Below, one piece after another: positions 33,863 through 42,738 of a DNA stretch of 64,000 bases; positions within the stretch are counted from its first letter, which is position 1; each line of letters begins with the position of its first letter. This DNA is from Ideonella sp. WA131b (GTDB lineage Bacteria > Pseudomonadota > Gammaproteobacteria > Burkholderiales > Burkholderiaceae_C), in contig JAGTJW010000002.1 of the NCBI GenBank assembly GCA_023657425.1, positions 796,431-860,430 on the forward strand, read 5' to 3'. A model generated the notes under the pieces. The model saw only the letters and a program-made list of their open reading frames with translations, had not been told where the DNA came from and searched no databases. Made by a program: the position numbers and the translations under genes.

Positions 33863-35182
33863 ATGGCTGAGTTCGACGGGTCCACGGCCCTGGGCCTGGC
33901 GGCGGCGCTGGGCGCCGGACTGCTGATCGGCCTGGAGCGCGAGCGGCGCAAGCGCCGCCGCCGAGGCGCCGCGCAGGTGCAGGCCGCGGGCATCCGCAGC
34001 TTTGCGCTCGTGGCGCTGGCCGGCGGCTTGGCCCAGTTGCTGGCAGCGGTGCTGGGCCAGCCGCTGCTGGTGCTGCTGGGCGCGGCGCTGGTGGCGGGGC
34101 TGGCGGTGGTGGCCTACGCACGCAGCCTGCGTCTGCCCGCCACCGCGGGCGTCGAACTCGACCCTGGCCTCACCACCGAGCTGGCGCTGTTCGTCACCTA
34201 CCTCGTGGGTGTGCTGGCCGTGCAGGCACCGGCATTGGGCGCGGGCGCGGCGGTGGTCGTGGCCACGCTGCTGGCGGCGCGCGAGCGGCTGCACCGCTTC
34301 GCCACGCAGGCGCTGAGCGAGGCTGAGCTGCACGACGCGCTGATCCTGGCCGCGCTGGCGCTGGTGCTGCTGCCGCTGGCGCCGGCCCTGCCGCTGCCGG
34401 CGCTCCAGCCCTGGGTGCCGGTGGCGCCACGCACCCTGCTGCTGACCGTGGTGTTGATCCTGACGCTGCAAGCCGCCGGCCACCTGGCCGGGCGCGTGTT
34501 CGGCCCGCGCGCGGGGCTGACGCTGGCGGGGCTCTGCTCGGGCTTCGTGTCCAGCACCGCCACCATCGTGGCGATGGGCTCGCGCGTTCGCGCCGCTGCC
34601 GGCACGCCGGCCGCGCAGGCCGCCACGGCCGGGGCGCTGGCCTCCACCGTGGCGACGTGGCTGCAGGTGCTGCTGCTGGTGGTGGCCCTGGCCCCCGGGG
34701 CGCTGCCGGCACTGCTGCCGGTGGCGCTGGCCGGCGCGGGCACGGCCGGCCTCACGGCATTCCTGGCTTGGCGCCGCCTGGCGGCGGCTGGCCCACCCGA
34801 CGAACCCGCGGGGCGCGGTGCCGAACGCGGCCCGCTGCGCGTGCGCGAAGCCCTGGTGATGGCCGCGCTGCTGGCCGCCGTGGCCTCGGCCGTGGCCACG
34901 GCGCAGCAGCACTTCGGCACATTGGGTGTTCTCGGCGGCGCGGCGCTGGCCGCGCTGGCCGACGCCCACGCGCCCGTGGCGGCGCTGGCCGCGCTGCAGG
35001 CGGCCGACAAACTCCCGCCCGGCACGCTGGTGCTCGGGGCGTGGATCGCGGTGCTGGCCAATGCGCTGACGCGCAGCCTGGCCGCCTTCACGGCCGGCGG
35101 CCGGCCCTACGGTGCCGTCGTGGCGCGCTCGCTGGCGCTGTCGACCGCGGCTGCTGCCGCGGCACTGGCCTTCTTCAGATGA
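33863..35182 (+). CDS. MgtC/SapB family membrane protein with DUF4010
   Basis: A 439-residue, very hydrophobic protein with about 11-12 predicted helices. The N-terminal third has GLAAALGAGLLIGLERERRK and RSFALVALAGGLAQ, the MgtC/SapB signature. The rest matches DUF4010 (GLTLAGLCSGFVSSTATIVA, TLVLGAWIAVLANALTRSL). MgtC proteins are linked to magnesium limitation and pH or ATP homeostasis, but the long DUF4010 forms have no established role. The stop overlaps the convergent oxygenase gene by 8 bases. Confidence 0.85.
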   Translation: MAEFDGSTALGLAAALGAGLLIGLERERRKRRRRGAAQVQAAGIRSFALVALAGGLAQLLAAVLGQPLLVLLGAALVAGLAVVAYARSLRLPATAGVELDPGLTTELALFVTYLVGVLAVQAPALGAGAAVVVATLLAARERLHRFATQALSEAELHDALILAALALVLLPLAPALPLPALQPWVPVAPRTLLLTVVLILTLQAAGHLAGRVFGPRAGLTLAGLCSGFVSSTATIVAMGSRVRAAAGTPAAQAATAGALASTVATWLQVLLLVVALAPGALPALLPVALAGAGTAGLTAFLAWRRLAAAGPPDEPAGRGAERGPLRVREALVMAALLAAVASAVATAQQHFGTLGVLGGAALAALADAHAPVAALAALQAADKLPPGTLVLGAWIAVLANALTRSLAAFTAGGRPYGAVVARSLALSTAAAAAALAFFR

Positions 35183-36041
35183 ACTCGCGCTCGCGCAGCC
35201 ACTTCGTCGCCACCCACTTCTCGCCGGCCAGGACCGGGGCGCCGCCGTGCAGCGTCTTGGTGCTGGGGTGGGCCCGCGTGTAGCTGAAGAACACCGCGTT
35301 GCCGCGCACCGGGGCCACCTCGAGACCCACCTCGGGGAAGGTGGTGCCGCCGCCGCCCTCGGGTGTGTTCAGGTACATCACCAAGGTGCCCACGCGCTGG
35401 CCGCCACGCGCCAGAATGGTGGCGCTGCCAGCGTGCACCGGGTCGAAGTAGTCATGGTGCGGCTTGTACTCGGCGCCCGGGCGGTAGCGCAGGATCTGCA
35501 GGCCCTCGCCGTTCTTCACCGGCCAGCCCAGCAGCGCACCGATGCGGTGCTCGATGCGCGCGATCAGCATGTGCTCGCCGCGCTCGAAGAACATGCCGTC
35601 GCTGGTGCGAGACGGGTTGACCTCGCTGCCGCCGGTGGCGTTGTCCACCGTCTCGCTGCGCGTCAGGCGTGGCTCGGCCAGCTTCATCAGGCCGGTGCAC
35701 TCCTCGTCGGTGAGCAGCCCCCCGAAGACGATCACGCGCGGGCGCTTGAGCGACGCCAGCACCCGGACGGCATGGCCCTCGATCAGCAGTTCGCTGGGCG
35801 AACCCGACAGCACAGGCTCGGGCACGGGCACCGGCGGCGGCAGGTCACTCTCGTCGGGCGGCAGGCTGGCCAGGTGCTCGCGCAGCGTCTGCTCCATGGC
35901 CTTGATGGCCACCTCTTCTTGCCAGCCGCTGCTGATCATGGCCTGGACGACGTCCTGCGGCCGGCAGCCGGCCTCGGCCTGCTCGATGATCCAGCGGCGC
36001 AGTTCGGGGGTGACGGCCTGGGCCTGGGCGACGGTGCTCAT
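35175..36041 (-). CDS. 2-oxoglutarate/Fe(II) oxygenase (prolyl 4-hydroxylase-like)
   Basis: A 288-residue protein. The N-terminal 60 residues form a helical, UBA-like segment (WIIEQAEAGCRPQDVVQAMI). The C-terminal jelly roll has the iron triad: His195 and Asp197 in KPHHDYFDP and His265 in TKTLHGGAPV, with Lys275 placed to bind 2-oxoglutarate. The family hydroxylates proline in peptides or proteins; in bacteria targets are mostly unknown (EF-Tu is one known case). Starts inside the end of yaaA (ATG/stop overlap 36038-36041), so the two are translationally coupled. Confidence 0.88.
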   Translation of the reverse strand: MSTVAQAQAVTPELRRWIIEQAEAGCRPQDVVQAMISSGWQEEVAIKAMEQTLREHLASLPPDESDLPPPVPVPEPVLSGSPSELLIEGHAVRVLASLKRPRVIVFGGLLTDEECTGLMKLAEPRLTRSETVDNATGGSEVNPSRTSDGMFFERGEHMLIARIEHRIGALLGWPVKNGEGLQILRYRPGAEYKPHHDYFDPVHAGSATILARGGQRVGTLVMYLNTPEGGGGTTFPEVGLEVAPVRGNAVFFSYTRAHPSTKTLHGGAPVLAGEKWVATKWLREREFI

Positions 36042-36841
36042 GGCAACGATTTTGCCGCCGGCCGGGGGCGCCGGAACACCAGCCGGTCCTCGGCGCTGGC
36101 GGCCTCGTCGAAGGCATAGCCCTCGGCCGCGAAGTCGCGCAGCGCCGCCCGCGAGCGCGCCCGGCGCAGGGTGGCGTGGCGCAGCATCAGCCCGCGCGCC
36201 TTCTTGGCGTAGAAGCTGATGACCTGGGACCGCCCGTCGGGGTTGGTCTCCTCGAACACGCAGTCCACCACGCGCGCCTTCAGGGCCGGCCGCAGCGCGG
36301 CGCGGGCGTATTCCTGCGAGGCCAGGTTCACCACCAGCGGCGCGCGCTCGCCGGCCAGGCGCTCGTTCAGGTGCGCGGCCACGGTGTCGCCCCAGAAGGC
36401 GTAGAGGTCCTTGCCGCGCGGCGTGGCCAGCGCGGTGCCCATCTCCAGCCGGTAGGGCTGGAGGCGGTCCAGCGGTCGCAGGGCGCCGTACAGCCCCGAG
36501 AGGATGACGACGTGCTTCTGCGCCCAGGCGAAATCGGCAGCCTTCAGCGTCTTGGCCTGAAGCCCGTCGTAGACGTCGCCGTCGAAGGCCAGGACCGCCG
36601 GCTTGCTGTTGACCGGCGTGGCCGTGGGCTGCCAGGCGGCGTAGCGCGCGGCGTTCAGGGCGGCGAGGCTGTCGGAGAGATCCATCAGCGCCGCCAACTG
36701 GCGCGGCGTCTGGCGTCGGAGCACGCCGATCAGCTCGGCGGCCTGCGCGGTGAACAGTGGCGCGGTGGCCTGCTTCGCCACCGAGGCGGGCACGGGCGTG
36801 TCGTAGTCCAGCGTCTTGGCGGGGGAGATCAGGAAGAGCAT
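36038..36841 (-). CDS. yaaA: peroxide stress protein YaaA (UPF0246)
   Basis: A 267-residue protein of the YaaA family, which lowers free iron and DNA damage under peroxide stress and binds DNA in E. coli. Family blocks: LFLISPAKTLDYDTPVP, VLAFDGDVYDGLQAKTL, HVVILSGLYGALRPLDRLQP, YRLEMGTALATPRGKDLYAF, NLASQEYARA and FYAKKARGLMLRH. Complete. Coupled by a 4-base overlap to the downstream oxygenase gene, an Fe(II) enzyme, which suggests an iron/oxidative-stress link. Confidence 0.93.
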   Translation of the reverse strand: MLFLISPAKTLDYDTPVPASVAKQATAPLFTAQAAELIGVLRRQTPRQLAALMDLSDSLAALNAARYAAWQPTATPVNSKPAVLAFDGDVYDGLQAKTLKAADFAWAQKHVVILSGLYGALRPLDRLQPYRLEMGTALATPRGKDLYAFWGDTVAAHLNERLAGERAPLVVNLASQEYARAALRPALKARVVDCVFEETNPDGRSQVISFYAKKARGLMLRHATLRRARSRAALRDFAAEGYAFDEAASAEDRLVFRRPRPAAKSLP

Positions 36842-36857
36842 GGGTGGTGGTGGTCGA

Positions 36858-36890
36858 GGGCTTCGACAGGCTCAGCCCGAACGGTGGTGG
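36858..36890 (+). repeat. TTCGACAGGCTCAGCCCGAACGG repeat, single copy
   Basis: One copy of the dispersed repeat. Its complement encodes the last residues and stop codon of the esterase gene that ends at 36872 (HHRSG then TGA). Confidence 0.8.
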
Positions 36891-37555
36891 GGCGCGCCCC
36901 CGAGGGCCTCGCCCCAGGGGCGTTGCGGGATGTGGTGCGTCAGCCGCCACAGCGCGCGCTCGATCAGCACCGGGTGCAGCGCATGGCCGATGTCCTCGGC
37001 CACGTCGAGCGTGGCATCGCCTTCCAGCTCGGCCAACCAGGCCAGGGCCTGGCGCGAGCCGTCGGCGGCGATCACCTCGTCGGCACCGCCGTGGAACAGG
37101 TGCAGCGTCGTCAGCCGTGGCGCGGCCTCGGGGCGGGCCGTCAGGCAGCCGCCAAAGCTGAGGACGCGGCCGACCAGGCCGTCGTGCAGCAGGGCCAGGG
37201 CGAGAGCCAGGATGCCGCCCTGCGAAAAACCGCCCAGCGCCGTGGCCGCCGCGCCCACGCCCAGCCGCCGCTGCTGCGTGCGCACCCACTGCAGCAGCGG
37301 CGGCAGGCCCAGGGCCACGCGTTCGGGCCAGTTCTCGGGCGTGAGGCCGTCGATGCCGTACCACAGGCGCTGCGAGGGATGCCCGGCCCATCGCGTGGGC
37401 GCGTCAGGCGCCACGATGGCGGCCTGCGGGAACTGGCTGCGCAGCGCCTGCGCCAGCGGCAGCAGCGCCGTGGCGTCGGAACGCCAGCCGTGCAGCAGCA
37501 GGATCAGCTGCGCAGGCTCGCCCTCGGCCGGCAGCCATTCGATCGGGTAGTCCAT
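36872..37555 (-). CDS. alpha/beta-hydrolase, phospholipase/carboxylesterase (YpfH-like)
   Basis: A 227-residue serine esterase. QLILLLHGWRSDATALLPLA holds the oxyanion region, GGFSQGGILAL the nucleophile elbow, HGGADEVI the aspartate, and DIGHALHPV the histidine. The family cleaves small carboxylic esters. The start is the ATG at 37553-37555 (complement); the frame extends upstream to 37642 but without a ribosome site. The C-terminal HHRSG and stop are repeat-derived, so the native C-terminus has probably been replaced. Confidence 0.87.
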   Translation of the reverse strand: MDYPIEWLPAEGEPAQLILLLHGWRSDATALLPLAQALRSQFPQAAIVAPDAPTRWAGHPSQRLWYGIDGLTPENWPERVALGLPPLLQWVRTQQRRLGVGAAATALGGFSQGGILALALALLHDGLVGRVLSFGGCLTARPEAAPRLTTLHLFHGGADEVIAADGSRQALAWLAELEGDATLDVAEDIGHALHPVLIERALWRLTHHIPQRPWGEALGGAPHHRSG

Positions 37556-37583
37556 GCCGCGATTGTCTTCGCGGCCGGCGCGC

Positions 37584-38363
37584 TCACCAGTTCGGCGGCC
37601 TTTTCTCGATGAAGGCCTGCACACCCTCCAGCGCGGCGGCATCCATCATGTTGCAGGCCATCGTGCGGCCGGCGTCGTCGTAGGCGGCCTCGATGCCGGT
37701 CTCGAGCTGGCGGTAGAAGAGCTGCTTGCCCATCGCCAGCGCGACCTTCGGCTTGGCGACGATGCGCGCCACCAGGCGCTCGATCTCGGCATCCAGCTCG
37801 GCCGGCTCGGCGACGCGGTTGACGAGGCCGCGGGCGCGCGCCTCGTCGGCGTCGATGAAGTCGCCGGTGACGAGCATCTCGAAGGCCGCCTTGCGCGGCA
37901 GGTTGCGGCTCAGTGCCACGCTGGGCGTGCTGCAGAAGAGGCCCAGGTTGACGCCGCTGACGGCGAACTTGGTGCCGCGTGCGGCCACGGCCAGGTCGCA
38001 CATGGCCACCAGCTGGCAGCCGGCGGCGGTGGCGATGCCCTGCACGCGCGCCACCACCGGCACCGGCATCTTCTGGATCGTCATCATCATGCGGCCGCAC
38101 TGCGCGAAGAGCCGCTCGTAGTAGGCCTGCGTGGGCTCGGCGCGCATCTCCTTGAGGTCGTGGCCGGCGCAGAAGGCCCGGCCCGCAGCGGCGATGACGA
38201 CGACGCGCACGCGCTCGTCAGCGGCCACGCGGTCCAGCGCGGCCTGCAGCGCCGCGAGCAGGCCTTCGGACAAGGCGTTGAACGCTTCGGGCCGGTTGAG
38301 CGTGAGCGTGACGACGCCGCGCGAGTCGGTCTCGCTCAGGACCAGGGGCTGGGGGGTGCTCAT
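37584..38363 (-). CDS. enoyl-CoA hydratase/isomerase family protein
   Basis: A 259-residue crotonase-fold protein. RAFCAGHDLKEM supplies the first oxyanion-hole region and IATAAGCQLVAMCDLAVA the second. The usual catalytic Glu in the second block is not obvious, so hydration may not be the reaction. Thirteen bases downstream of the acyl-CoA ligase gene on the same strand; together they suggest activation and then modification of a carboxylic acid as its CoA thioester. Confidence 0.88.
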   Translation of the reverse strand: MSTPQPLVLSETDSRGVVTLTLNRPEAFNALSEGLLAALQAALDRVAADERVRVVVIAAAGRAFCAGHDLKEMRAEPTQAYYERLFAQCGRMMMTIQKMPVPVVARVQGIATAAGCQLVAMCDLAVAARGTKFAVSGVNLGLFCSTPSVALSRNLPRKAAFEMLVTGDFIDADEARARGLVNRVAEPAELDAEIERLVARIVAKPKVALAMGKQLFYRQLETGIEAAYDDAGRTMACNMMDAAALEGVQAFIEKRPPNW

Positions 38364-38376
38364 GCGCAGGTCTCCT

Positions 38377-40023
38377 TCACTCGATGGCCGAGCTGCTCTT
38401 CGCACGCTGGCGCAGCTCGAACTTCTGGATCTTGCCGGTGCTCGTCTTGGGGATGGCCTCGAAGCGGATCTCGCGCGGCACCTTGTAGCCGGCGAGCAGC
38501 GACTTGCAGTGGGCGATCAGCTCGGCCGCCGTGCCGCTGCTGCCCGGCTTGAGCTCGACATAGGCCAGCGGCGTCTCGCCCCACTTCGCATCGGGCCGCG
38601 CCACGACCGCGCAGGCCATCACGGCGGCATGCCGGTACAGGGCGTCTTCCACCTCGATGGAGCTGATGTTCTCGCCACCGCTGATGATGATGTCCTTGCT
38701 GCGGTCCTTGATCTTCACGTAGCGGTCGGGCTCGAGCACGGCCAGGTCGCCGGTGTGGAACCAGCCGCCCTCGAAGGCCTTCCCGGTGGCAGCCGGGTTC
38801 TTCAGGTAGCCCTTCATCGTGATGTTGCCGCGGAACATGATCTCGCCGAGCGTGGCGCCGTCGGCCGGCACCTCGTGCATCGTCGCCGGGTCCATCACGG
38901 TCATGCCGTCCTGCAGCGCGTAGCGCACGCCCTGGCGGCCGTTCAGGCGCGTCTGCTCCGACAGCGTCTGCTGCGCCCAGGCCGGGCGCTTCACGGCCAC
39001 GCTGGCCGGACCGTAGACCTCCGTCAGGCCGTAGACGTGCGTGATGTCGAAGCCGATCTGCGCCATGCCCTCGATCATGGCCGCCGGCGGCGCCGCGCCG
39101 GCCACCATGCCGCGCACGGTCTGCGTGATGCCCGCGCGCAGGGCCGGGTCGGCATTGATGATCAGGTTGTGCACGATGGGCGCGGCGCAGTAGTGGTCCA
39201 CCCCGTGCTCGCGCATCGCGGCCAGGATGGCGCCGGCCTCGACGCGGCGCAGGCACACGTGCACACCGCCTTGCAGCGCCACCGTCCAGGGGAAGCACCA
39301 GCCGTTGCAGTGGAACATCGGCAGCGTCCACAGGTAGCGCGGGAACAGCGGCAGCGTCCAGGTGACGACATTGCCCACGGCGTTGAGGTAGGCGCCGCGG
39401 TGGTGCGTGACCACGCCCTTGGGGTCGCCGGTGGTGCCGCTGGTGTAGCTCACGGCGATGGCGTCCCACTCGTCGGCCGGGCCCTCCAGCCGCGGCAGCG
39501 GCGCGTGGGCGGCCAGCAGCGCCTCGTATTCGTGCGCGCCCAGGCGATCACCCGGGCCGGTGTACTCGCTGTCGCAGACGTCCACCACCACCGGCTCGCG
39601 GCCGTGCTCGGCCTTCAGGATGCGCAGCGCCTGTGCCATCACCGGGGCGAACTCGCGATCGGTGATCACGACCTTGGCCTCGCAGTGCGCCATCTGCCAG
39701 GCCAGCAGCGGCGCGTCGAGCCGCGTGTTCAGCGTGTTGAGCACGGCGTTGATCGCCGGCACCGCGCAGTGCGCCTCCACCATCTCGGGCGTGTTGGGCA
39801 GCATCACGGTCACGGTGTCGAGCCGGCCCACGCCCAGGGCGCGCAGCGCAGCCGCCAGCCGTGCGCTGCGCTCGCGGCACTGCGCCCAGGTGTGGCGACG
39901 CGCGCCGTGGATGACCGCCGGCAGCTCGCCGAAGATCTCGGCGCTGCGCTCGACAAAAGCCACCGGGCTGAGCGCCGCGAAGTTGGCCGCGGTGCGGCCG
40001 AGCCCTTGTTCGTAGATGTGCAT
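38377..40023 (-). CDS. AMP-dependent acyl-CoA synthetase/ligase
   Basis: A 548-residue adenylate-forming enzyme. P-loop SYTSGTTGDPKGVVTHH, the A5/A7 region GGWFHTGDLAVLEPDRYVKI, hinge KDRSKDIIISGGENISS, and the catalytic lysine in TSTGKIQKFELR. It resembles the medium-chain/alkyl-acyl-CoA synthetase group (N-terminal AALSPVAFVERSAEIFGELP). Start is the ATG at 40021-40023 (complement). First gene of a two- or three-gene operon with the hydratase and esterase. Confidence 0.92.
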   Translation of the reverse strand: MHIYEQGLGRTAANFAALSPVAFVERSAEIFGELPAVIHGARRHTWAQCRERSARLAAALRALGVGRLDTVTVMLPNTPEMVEAHCAVPAINAVLNTLNTRLDAPLLAWQMAHCEAKVVITDREFAPVMAQALRILKAEHGREPVVVDVCDSEYTGPGDRLGAHEYEALLAAHAPLPRLEGPADEWDAIAVSYTSGTTGDPKGVVTHHRGAYLNAVGNVVTWTLPLFPRYLWTLPMFHCNGWCFPWTVALQGGVHVCLRRVEAGAILAAMREHGVDHYCAAPIVHNLIINADPALRAGITQTVRGMVAGAAPPAAMIEGMAQIGFDITHVYGLTEVYGPASVAVKRPAWAQQTLSEQTRLNGRQGVRYALQDGMTVMDPATMHEVPADGATLGEIMFRGNITMKGYLKNPAATGKAFEGGWFHTGDLAVLEPDRYVKIKDRSKDIIISGGENISSIEVEDALYRHAAVMACAVVARPDAKWGETPLAYVELKPGSSGTAAELIAHCKSLLAGYKVPREIRFEAIPKTSTGKIQKFELRQRAKSSSAIE

Positions 40024-40073
40024 CGGTGTCTCCCGCGCTGGCACCGGCGCGCGTGGGCGTGCAGCATAGCGGG

Positions 40074-40649
40074 ATGAGCACAAGCCCCACGGCCGGTGCC
40101 GGCGGTCTGCGCCTGCACCTCATCGGCAGCAGCGGCGCGGGCAAGACGACGCTGGGCCGCGCGCTGGCGCAGCGGCTGGGCCTGCCCTTCGTCGACCTCG
40201 ACGACCTCTTCTGGGAGCCCGGCTGGCAGGCCGTGGGCCACGACGAGCTGACGCGGCGCCTGGCCCCCACGCTGGCGCAGCCGGGCTGGGTGATCGTGGG
40301 CAACTACCGCGCCACCACCGAGCCGCACGTCTGGCCGCGCCTGACGCACCTGGTGGTGCTCGACCTGCCGCTGGCCACGCTGGTGCGCCGCACCGCCTGG
40401 CGCACGCTGCGCCGCGGCCTCACGGGCGAGCCCTGCTGCAACGGCAACACCGAGTCGCTGCGGCGCTTCTTCCACCGCGATGGCCTGGTGCGCTACTTGC
40501 TGCGACACTGGCGCGCCCGCCACGAGCGCCAGCGGCGCCTGCCCACCGACCCCGCCCTGGCCCACGCCCGCGTGCTGCGCTACGACCGATCGCCCCGCGC
40601 GGCCGAGGTGCTGGCGCAGCTGGCCTCACCCCACCCCCACCGCCCATGA
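40074..40649 (+). CDS. P-loop NTPase, adenylate kinase-like (topology modulation family)
   Basis: A 191-residue small kinase-fold protein. Walker A GSSGAGKT at residues 18-25, then FVDLDDLFWEPGWQ and VIVGNYR, as in FlaR/topology-modulation AAA proteins, and an arginine-rich lid (LVRRTAWRTLRRGL). Substrate unknown. Divergent from the acyl-CoA ligase with only 50 bases between starts; its stop overlaps the next gene by 4 bases. Confidence 0.82.
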   Translation: MSTSPTAGAGGLRLHLIGSSGAGKTTLGRALAQRLGLPFVDLDDLFWEPGWQAVGHDELTRRLAPTLAQPGWVIVGNYRATTEPHVWPRLTHLVVLDLPLATLVRRTAWRTLRRGLTGEPCCNGNTESLRRFFHRDGLVRYLLRHWRARHERQRRLPTDPALAHARVLRYDRSPRAAEVLAQLASPHPHRP

Positions 40650-41935
40650 ACGCCCCCGACCCTGCCCTGTCTGCCCAGGTGGCCACCGCCCTGCCCCGCA
40701 TCGACGCCGACCGCCTCTGGACGAGCCTGATGACGCTGGCCGCCATCGGCGCCACGCCCAAGGGCGGCGTGTGCCGGCTGGCACTGAGCGAGCTCGACCG
40801 CCAGGCGCGCGACCTGTTCGTGGACTGGGCGCAGGAGGCCGGCTGCACCGTGCGCGTCGATGCCATTGGCAACCTCTTCGCCCGCCGCGCCGGCACCGAA
40901 CCGGGCCTGCCCGCCGTGGCCACCGGCAGCCACATCGACACCCAGCCCACCGGCGGCAAGTTCGACGGCAACTACGGCGTGCTGGCCGGGCTGGAGGTGC
41001 TGCGCACGCTGAACGACCATGGCGTGCGCACGCGTTCGCCGCTGGAGCTGTGCGTGTGGACCAACGAGGAGGGCACGCGCTTCGTGCCGGTGTTGATGGG
41101 CTCGGGCGTGTATGCGGGCGCCTTCAGCCTGGCGCACGCGCTGAACGCGAGCGACCGCGAGGGCGTGCGCGTGGGCGATGCGCTGGCCGCCATCGGCTAT
41201 GCCGGCACCGAGCCGGCCGCGCTGGCCGACGGCGCGCCACGTTTCGGCGCCTTCTTCGAGGCCCACATCGAGCAGGGCCCGGTGCTGGAGGACGCGGGTG
41301 ACGTGATCGGCGTCGTCACCGGCGCTTTGGGCCAGCGCTGGTACGACGTGGTCGTGACCGGCCTGGAGGCGCACGCCGGGCCGACGCCGATGGACCTGCG
41401 GCGCGACGCGCTGCAGGCGGCGCTGCCGCTGATGCAGGCGGTCGATGCCATCGCGCGCGCCGAGGCGCCGCACGCGCGCGGCACGGTGGGCTGGGTGCAG
41501 GTGTTCCCAAACTCGCGCAACACCATCCCGGGGCGCGTGAGCTTCACGGTCGACCTGCGCCACACCGACGACGCCGGCCTGGCCCGCATGGATGCCGCGC
41601 TGCGCGCAGCCGTGGCCGCGGCGCAGGCGGCCGGGCGCGTGACCGTGAGCGTGGAGCCGGTGGTGCAGTTTCCGCCTGCGCCCTTCGATCCGGCGTTGGT
41701 ATCGCGGGTGCGGGCCGCGGCGGCGCGCCACGGGATGCCGCACCGCGACATCGTCAGCGGCGCGGCCCACGACGCCGTCTACGTGGCGCGCACAGCGCCC
41801 ACGGCAATGATCTTCGTGCCCTGCAAGGACGGCATCTCGCACAACGAGGTCGAGGACGCCCGCCCCGAGCACCTGGCCGCGGGCTGCCAGGTGCTGCTGG
41901 AGGCGCTGCTCGAGACGGCGGGACGGGCGGCATGA
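40646..41935 (+). CDS. M20 amidohydrolase (allantoate amidohydrolase / N-carbamoyl-L-amino acid hydrolase type)
   Basis: A 429-residue binuclear metal hydrolase of the AllC/HyuC group. Metal and substrate residues: GSHIDTQPTGGKFDGNYG (His96, Asp98, Asp107), TNEEGTRF (Glu141, Glu142), FEAHIEQGPVLED (His in the middle block) and CKDGISHNEVED near the C-terminus. These enzymes remove the carbamoyl group from N-carbamoyl amino acids or allantoate. ATGA overlaps on both sides tie it to the P-loop gene and to the ureidoglycolate lyase gene, which favours allantoate or a related ureide as substrate; hydantoin-derived carbamoyl amino acids are the alternative. Confidence 0.88.
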   Translation: MNAPDPALSAQVATALPRIDADRLWTSLMTLAAIGATPKGGVCRLALSELDRQARDLFVDWAQEAGCTVRVDAIGNLFARRAGTEPGLPAVATGSHIDTQPTGGKFDGNYGVLAGLEVLRTLNDHGVRTRSPLELCVWTNEEGTRFVPVLMGSGVYAGAFSLAHALNASDREGVRVGDALAAIGYAGTEPAALADGAPRFGAFFEAHIEQGPVLEDAGDVIGVVTGALGQRWYDVVVTGLEAHAGPTPMDLRRDALQAALPLMQAVDAIARAEAPHARGTVGWVQVFPNSRNTIPGRVSFTVDLRHTDDAGLARMDAALRAAVAAAQAAGRVTVSVEPVVQFPPAPFDPALVSRVRAAAARHGMPHRDIVSGAAHDAVYVARTAPTAMIFVPCKDGISHNEVEDARPEHLAAGCQVLLEALLETAGRAA

Positions 41936-42423
41936 TCACGCTGACGGCCCGGCCGCTGACGGCGGCGGCGATGGCGCCGTTCGGTTCGCTCGTCGAGGTG
42001 GCCCCGGGCGGCGATGCCGTCAACGGGGGCAGTTCGATGCGCCACGAGGCCGTGCCGGCGCTGGACTTGCAACGCGACGGTGGCCGCGCCGTCCTGGCCG
42101 TCTACCAGGCCCAGGCTCGCCGCTTCCCCTTCGAGGCCCGTGCGCTGGAGCGGCACCGCTTCTCGGACCAGGTGTTCCTGCCCCTGGGTGGAGCGCGCCG
42201 TTGCGTGCTGCTGCTCGCGCCGGCGGCGGTGGCGCAACCGCGCCCCCAGGACTGCGTGGCACTGCTCAGCAACGGCCTGCAAGGCCTGCGCATCGCCGCC
42301 GGCACCTGGCACCACGGCCTGCTGGCCTTGGACGACGGGCCCTGGGCGGTGCTGGAGCGGCGCGGTGCCGGCACAGACTGTGATGAAGTGATGCTGGAGG
42401 AAGCACTGAGCTTGTTGCTCTAG
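41932..42423 (+). CDS. allA: ureidoglycolate lyase
   Basis: A 163-residue cupin-fold enzyme that splits ureidoglycolate to glyoxylate and urea. Visible: ARPLTAAAMAPFGSLVE at the start, FSDQVFLPLGGARRCVLLLA, GLQGLRIAAGTWHHGLLAL with the family histidines, and the DCDEVMLEE-like end (TDCDEVMLEEALSL). Length is normal (E. coli AllA 160). Overlaps the amidohydrolase stop by 4 bases, so the two form an allantoin-pathway pair. Confidence 0.88.
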   Translation: MITLTARPLTAAAMAPFGSLVEVAPGGDAVNGGSSMRHEAVPALDLQRDGGRAVLAVYQAQARRFPFEARALERHRFSDQVFLPLGGARRCVLLLAPAAVAQPRPQDCVALLSNGLQGLRIAAGTWHHGLLALDDGPWAVLERRGAGTDCDEVMLEEALSLLL

Positions 42424-42462
42424 CGGCTCGGCTTGCCCGCGCGTCTGCAGCACCGCGCGATC

Positions 42463-42692
42463 GCGGCAGGCGGTACCCCTGGCCGGCGCTGGATGGGGCG
42501 GTCGGCCCTGCGAGCCGACTGCCCTCCGCTGCTCGACTTGAGGGCGCACGGCAAAACTCGCTACGCGGCCTGCGGCCGCTGCGCTCGAACAGTTGCCGTG
42601 AGTCAGTTTACGAAGCGCGCTGCGCGCGCCGCCCTCAAGCCTGCGCTGCTCGGCGCCCCATGACAGCGCCGGCCAGGGGCACCGCCTGCCGC
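42463..42692. repeat. palindromic element copy 1
   Basis: A 230-bp unit with inverted ends of about 38 bases (42463-42500 against 42653-42692; end GCGGCAGGCGGTRCCCCTGG). The core 42498-42655 contains hairpins GTCGGC/GCCGAC, ACGGCAA/TTGCCGT and GCGGCC-TGC-GGCCGC. The same core is present in inverted orientation at 42781-42941 inside a unit with unrelated ends. No open frame of known family. It occupies the space after allA. Confidence 0.85.
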
Positions 42693-42738
42693 TCCTTCAC
42701 CGCCCGGGTTTTCGTTCCGAGAACCAACCCCGGTGATT

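Noticed and set aside
40646..42423. Complete allantoin degradation operon
   Set aside because: Allantoinase, allantoin permease and urate genes are not present in the window, so only a partial or different ureide route can be claimed.
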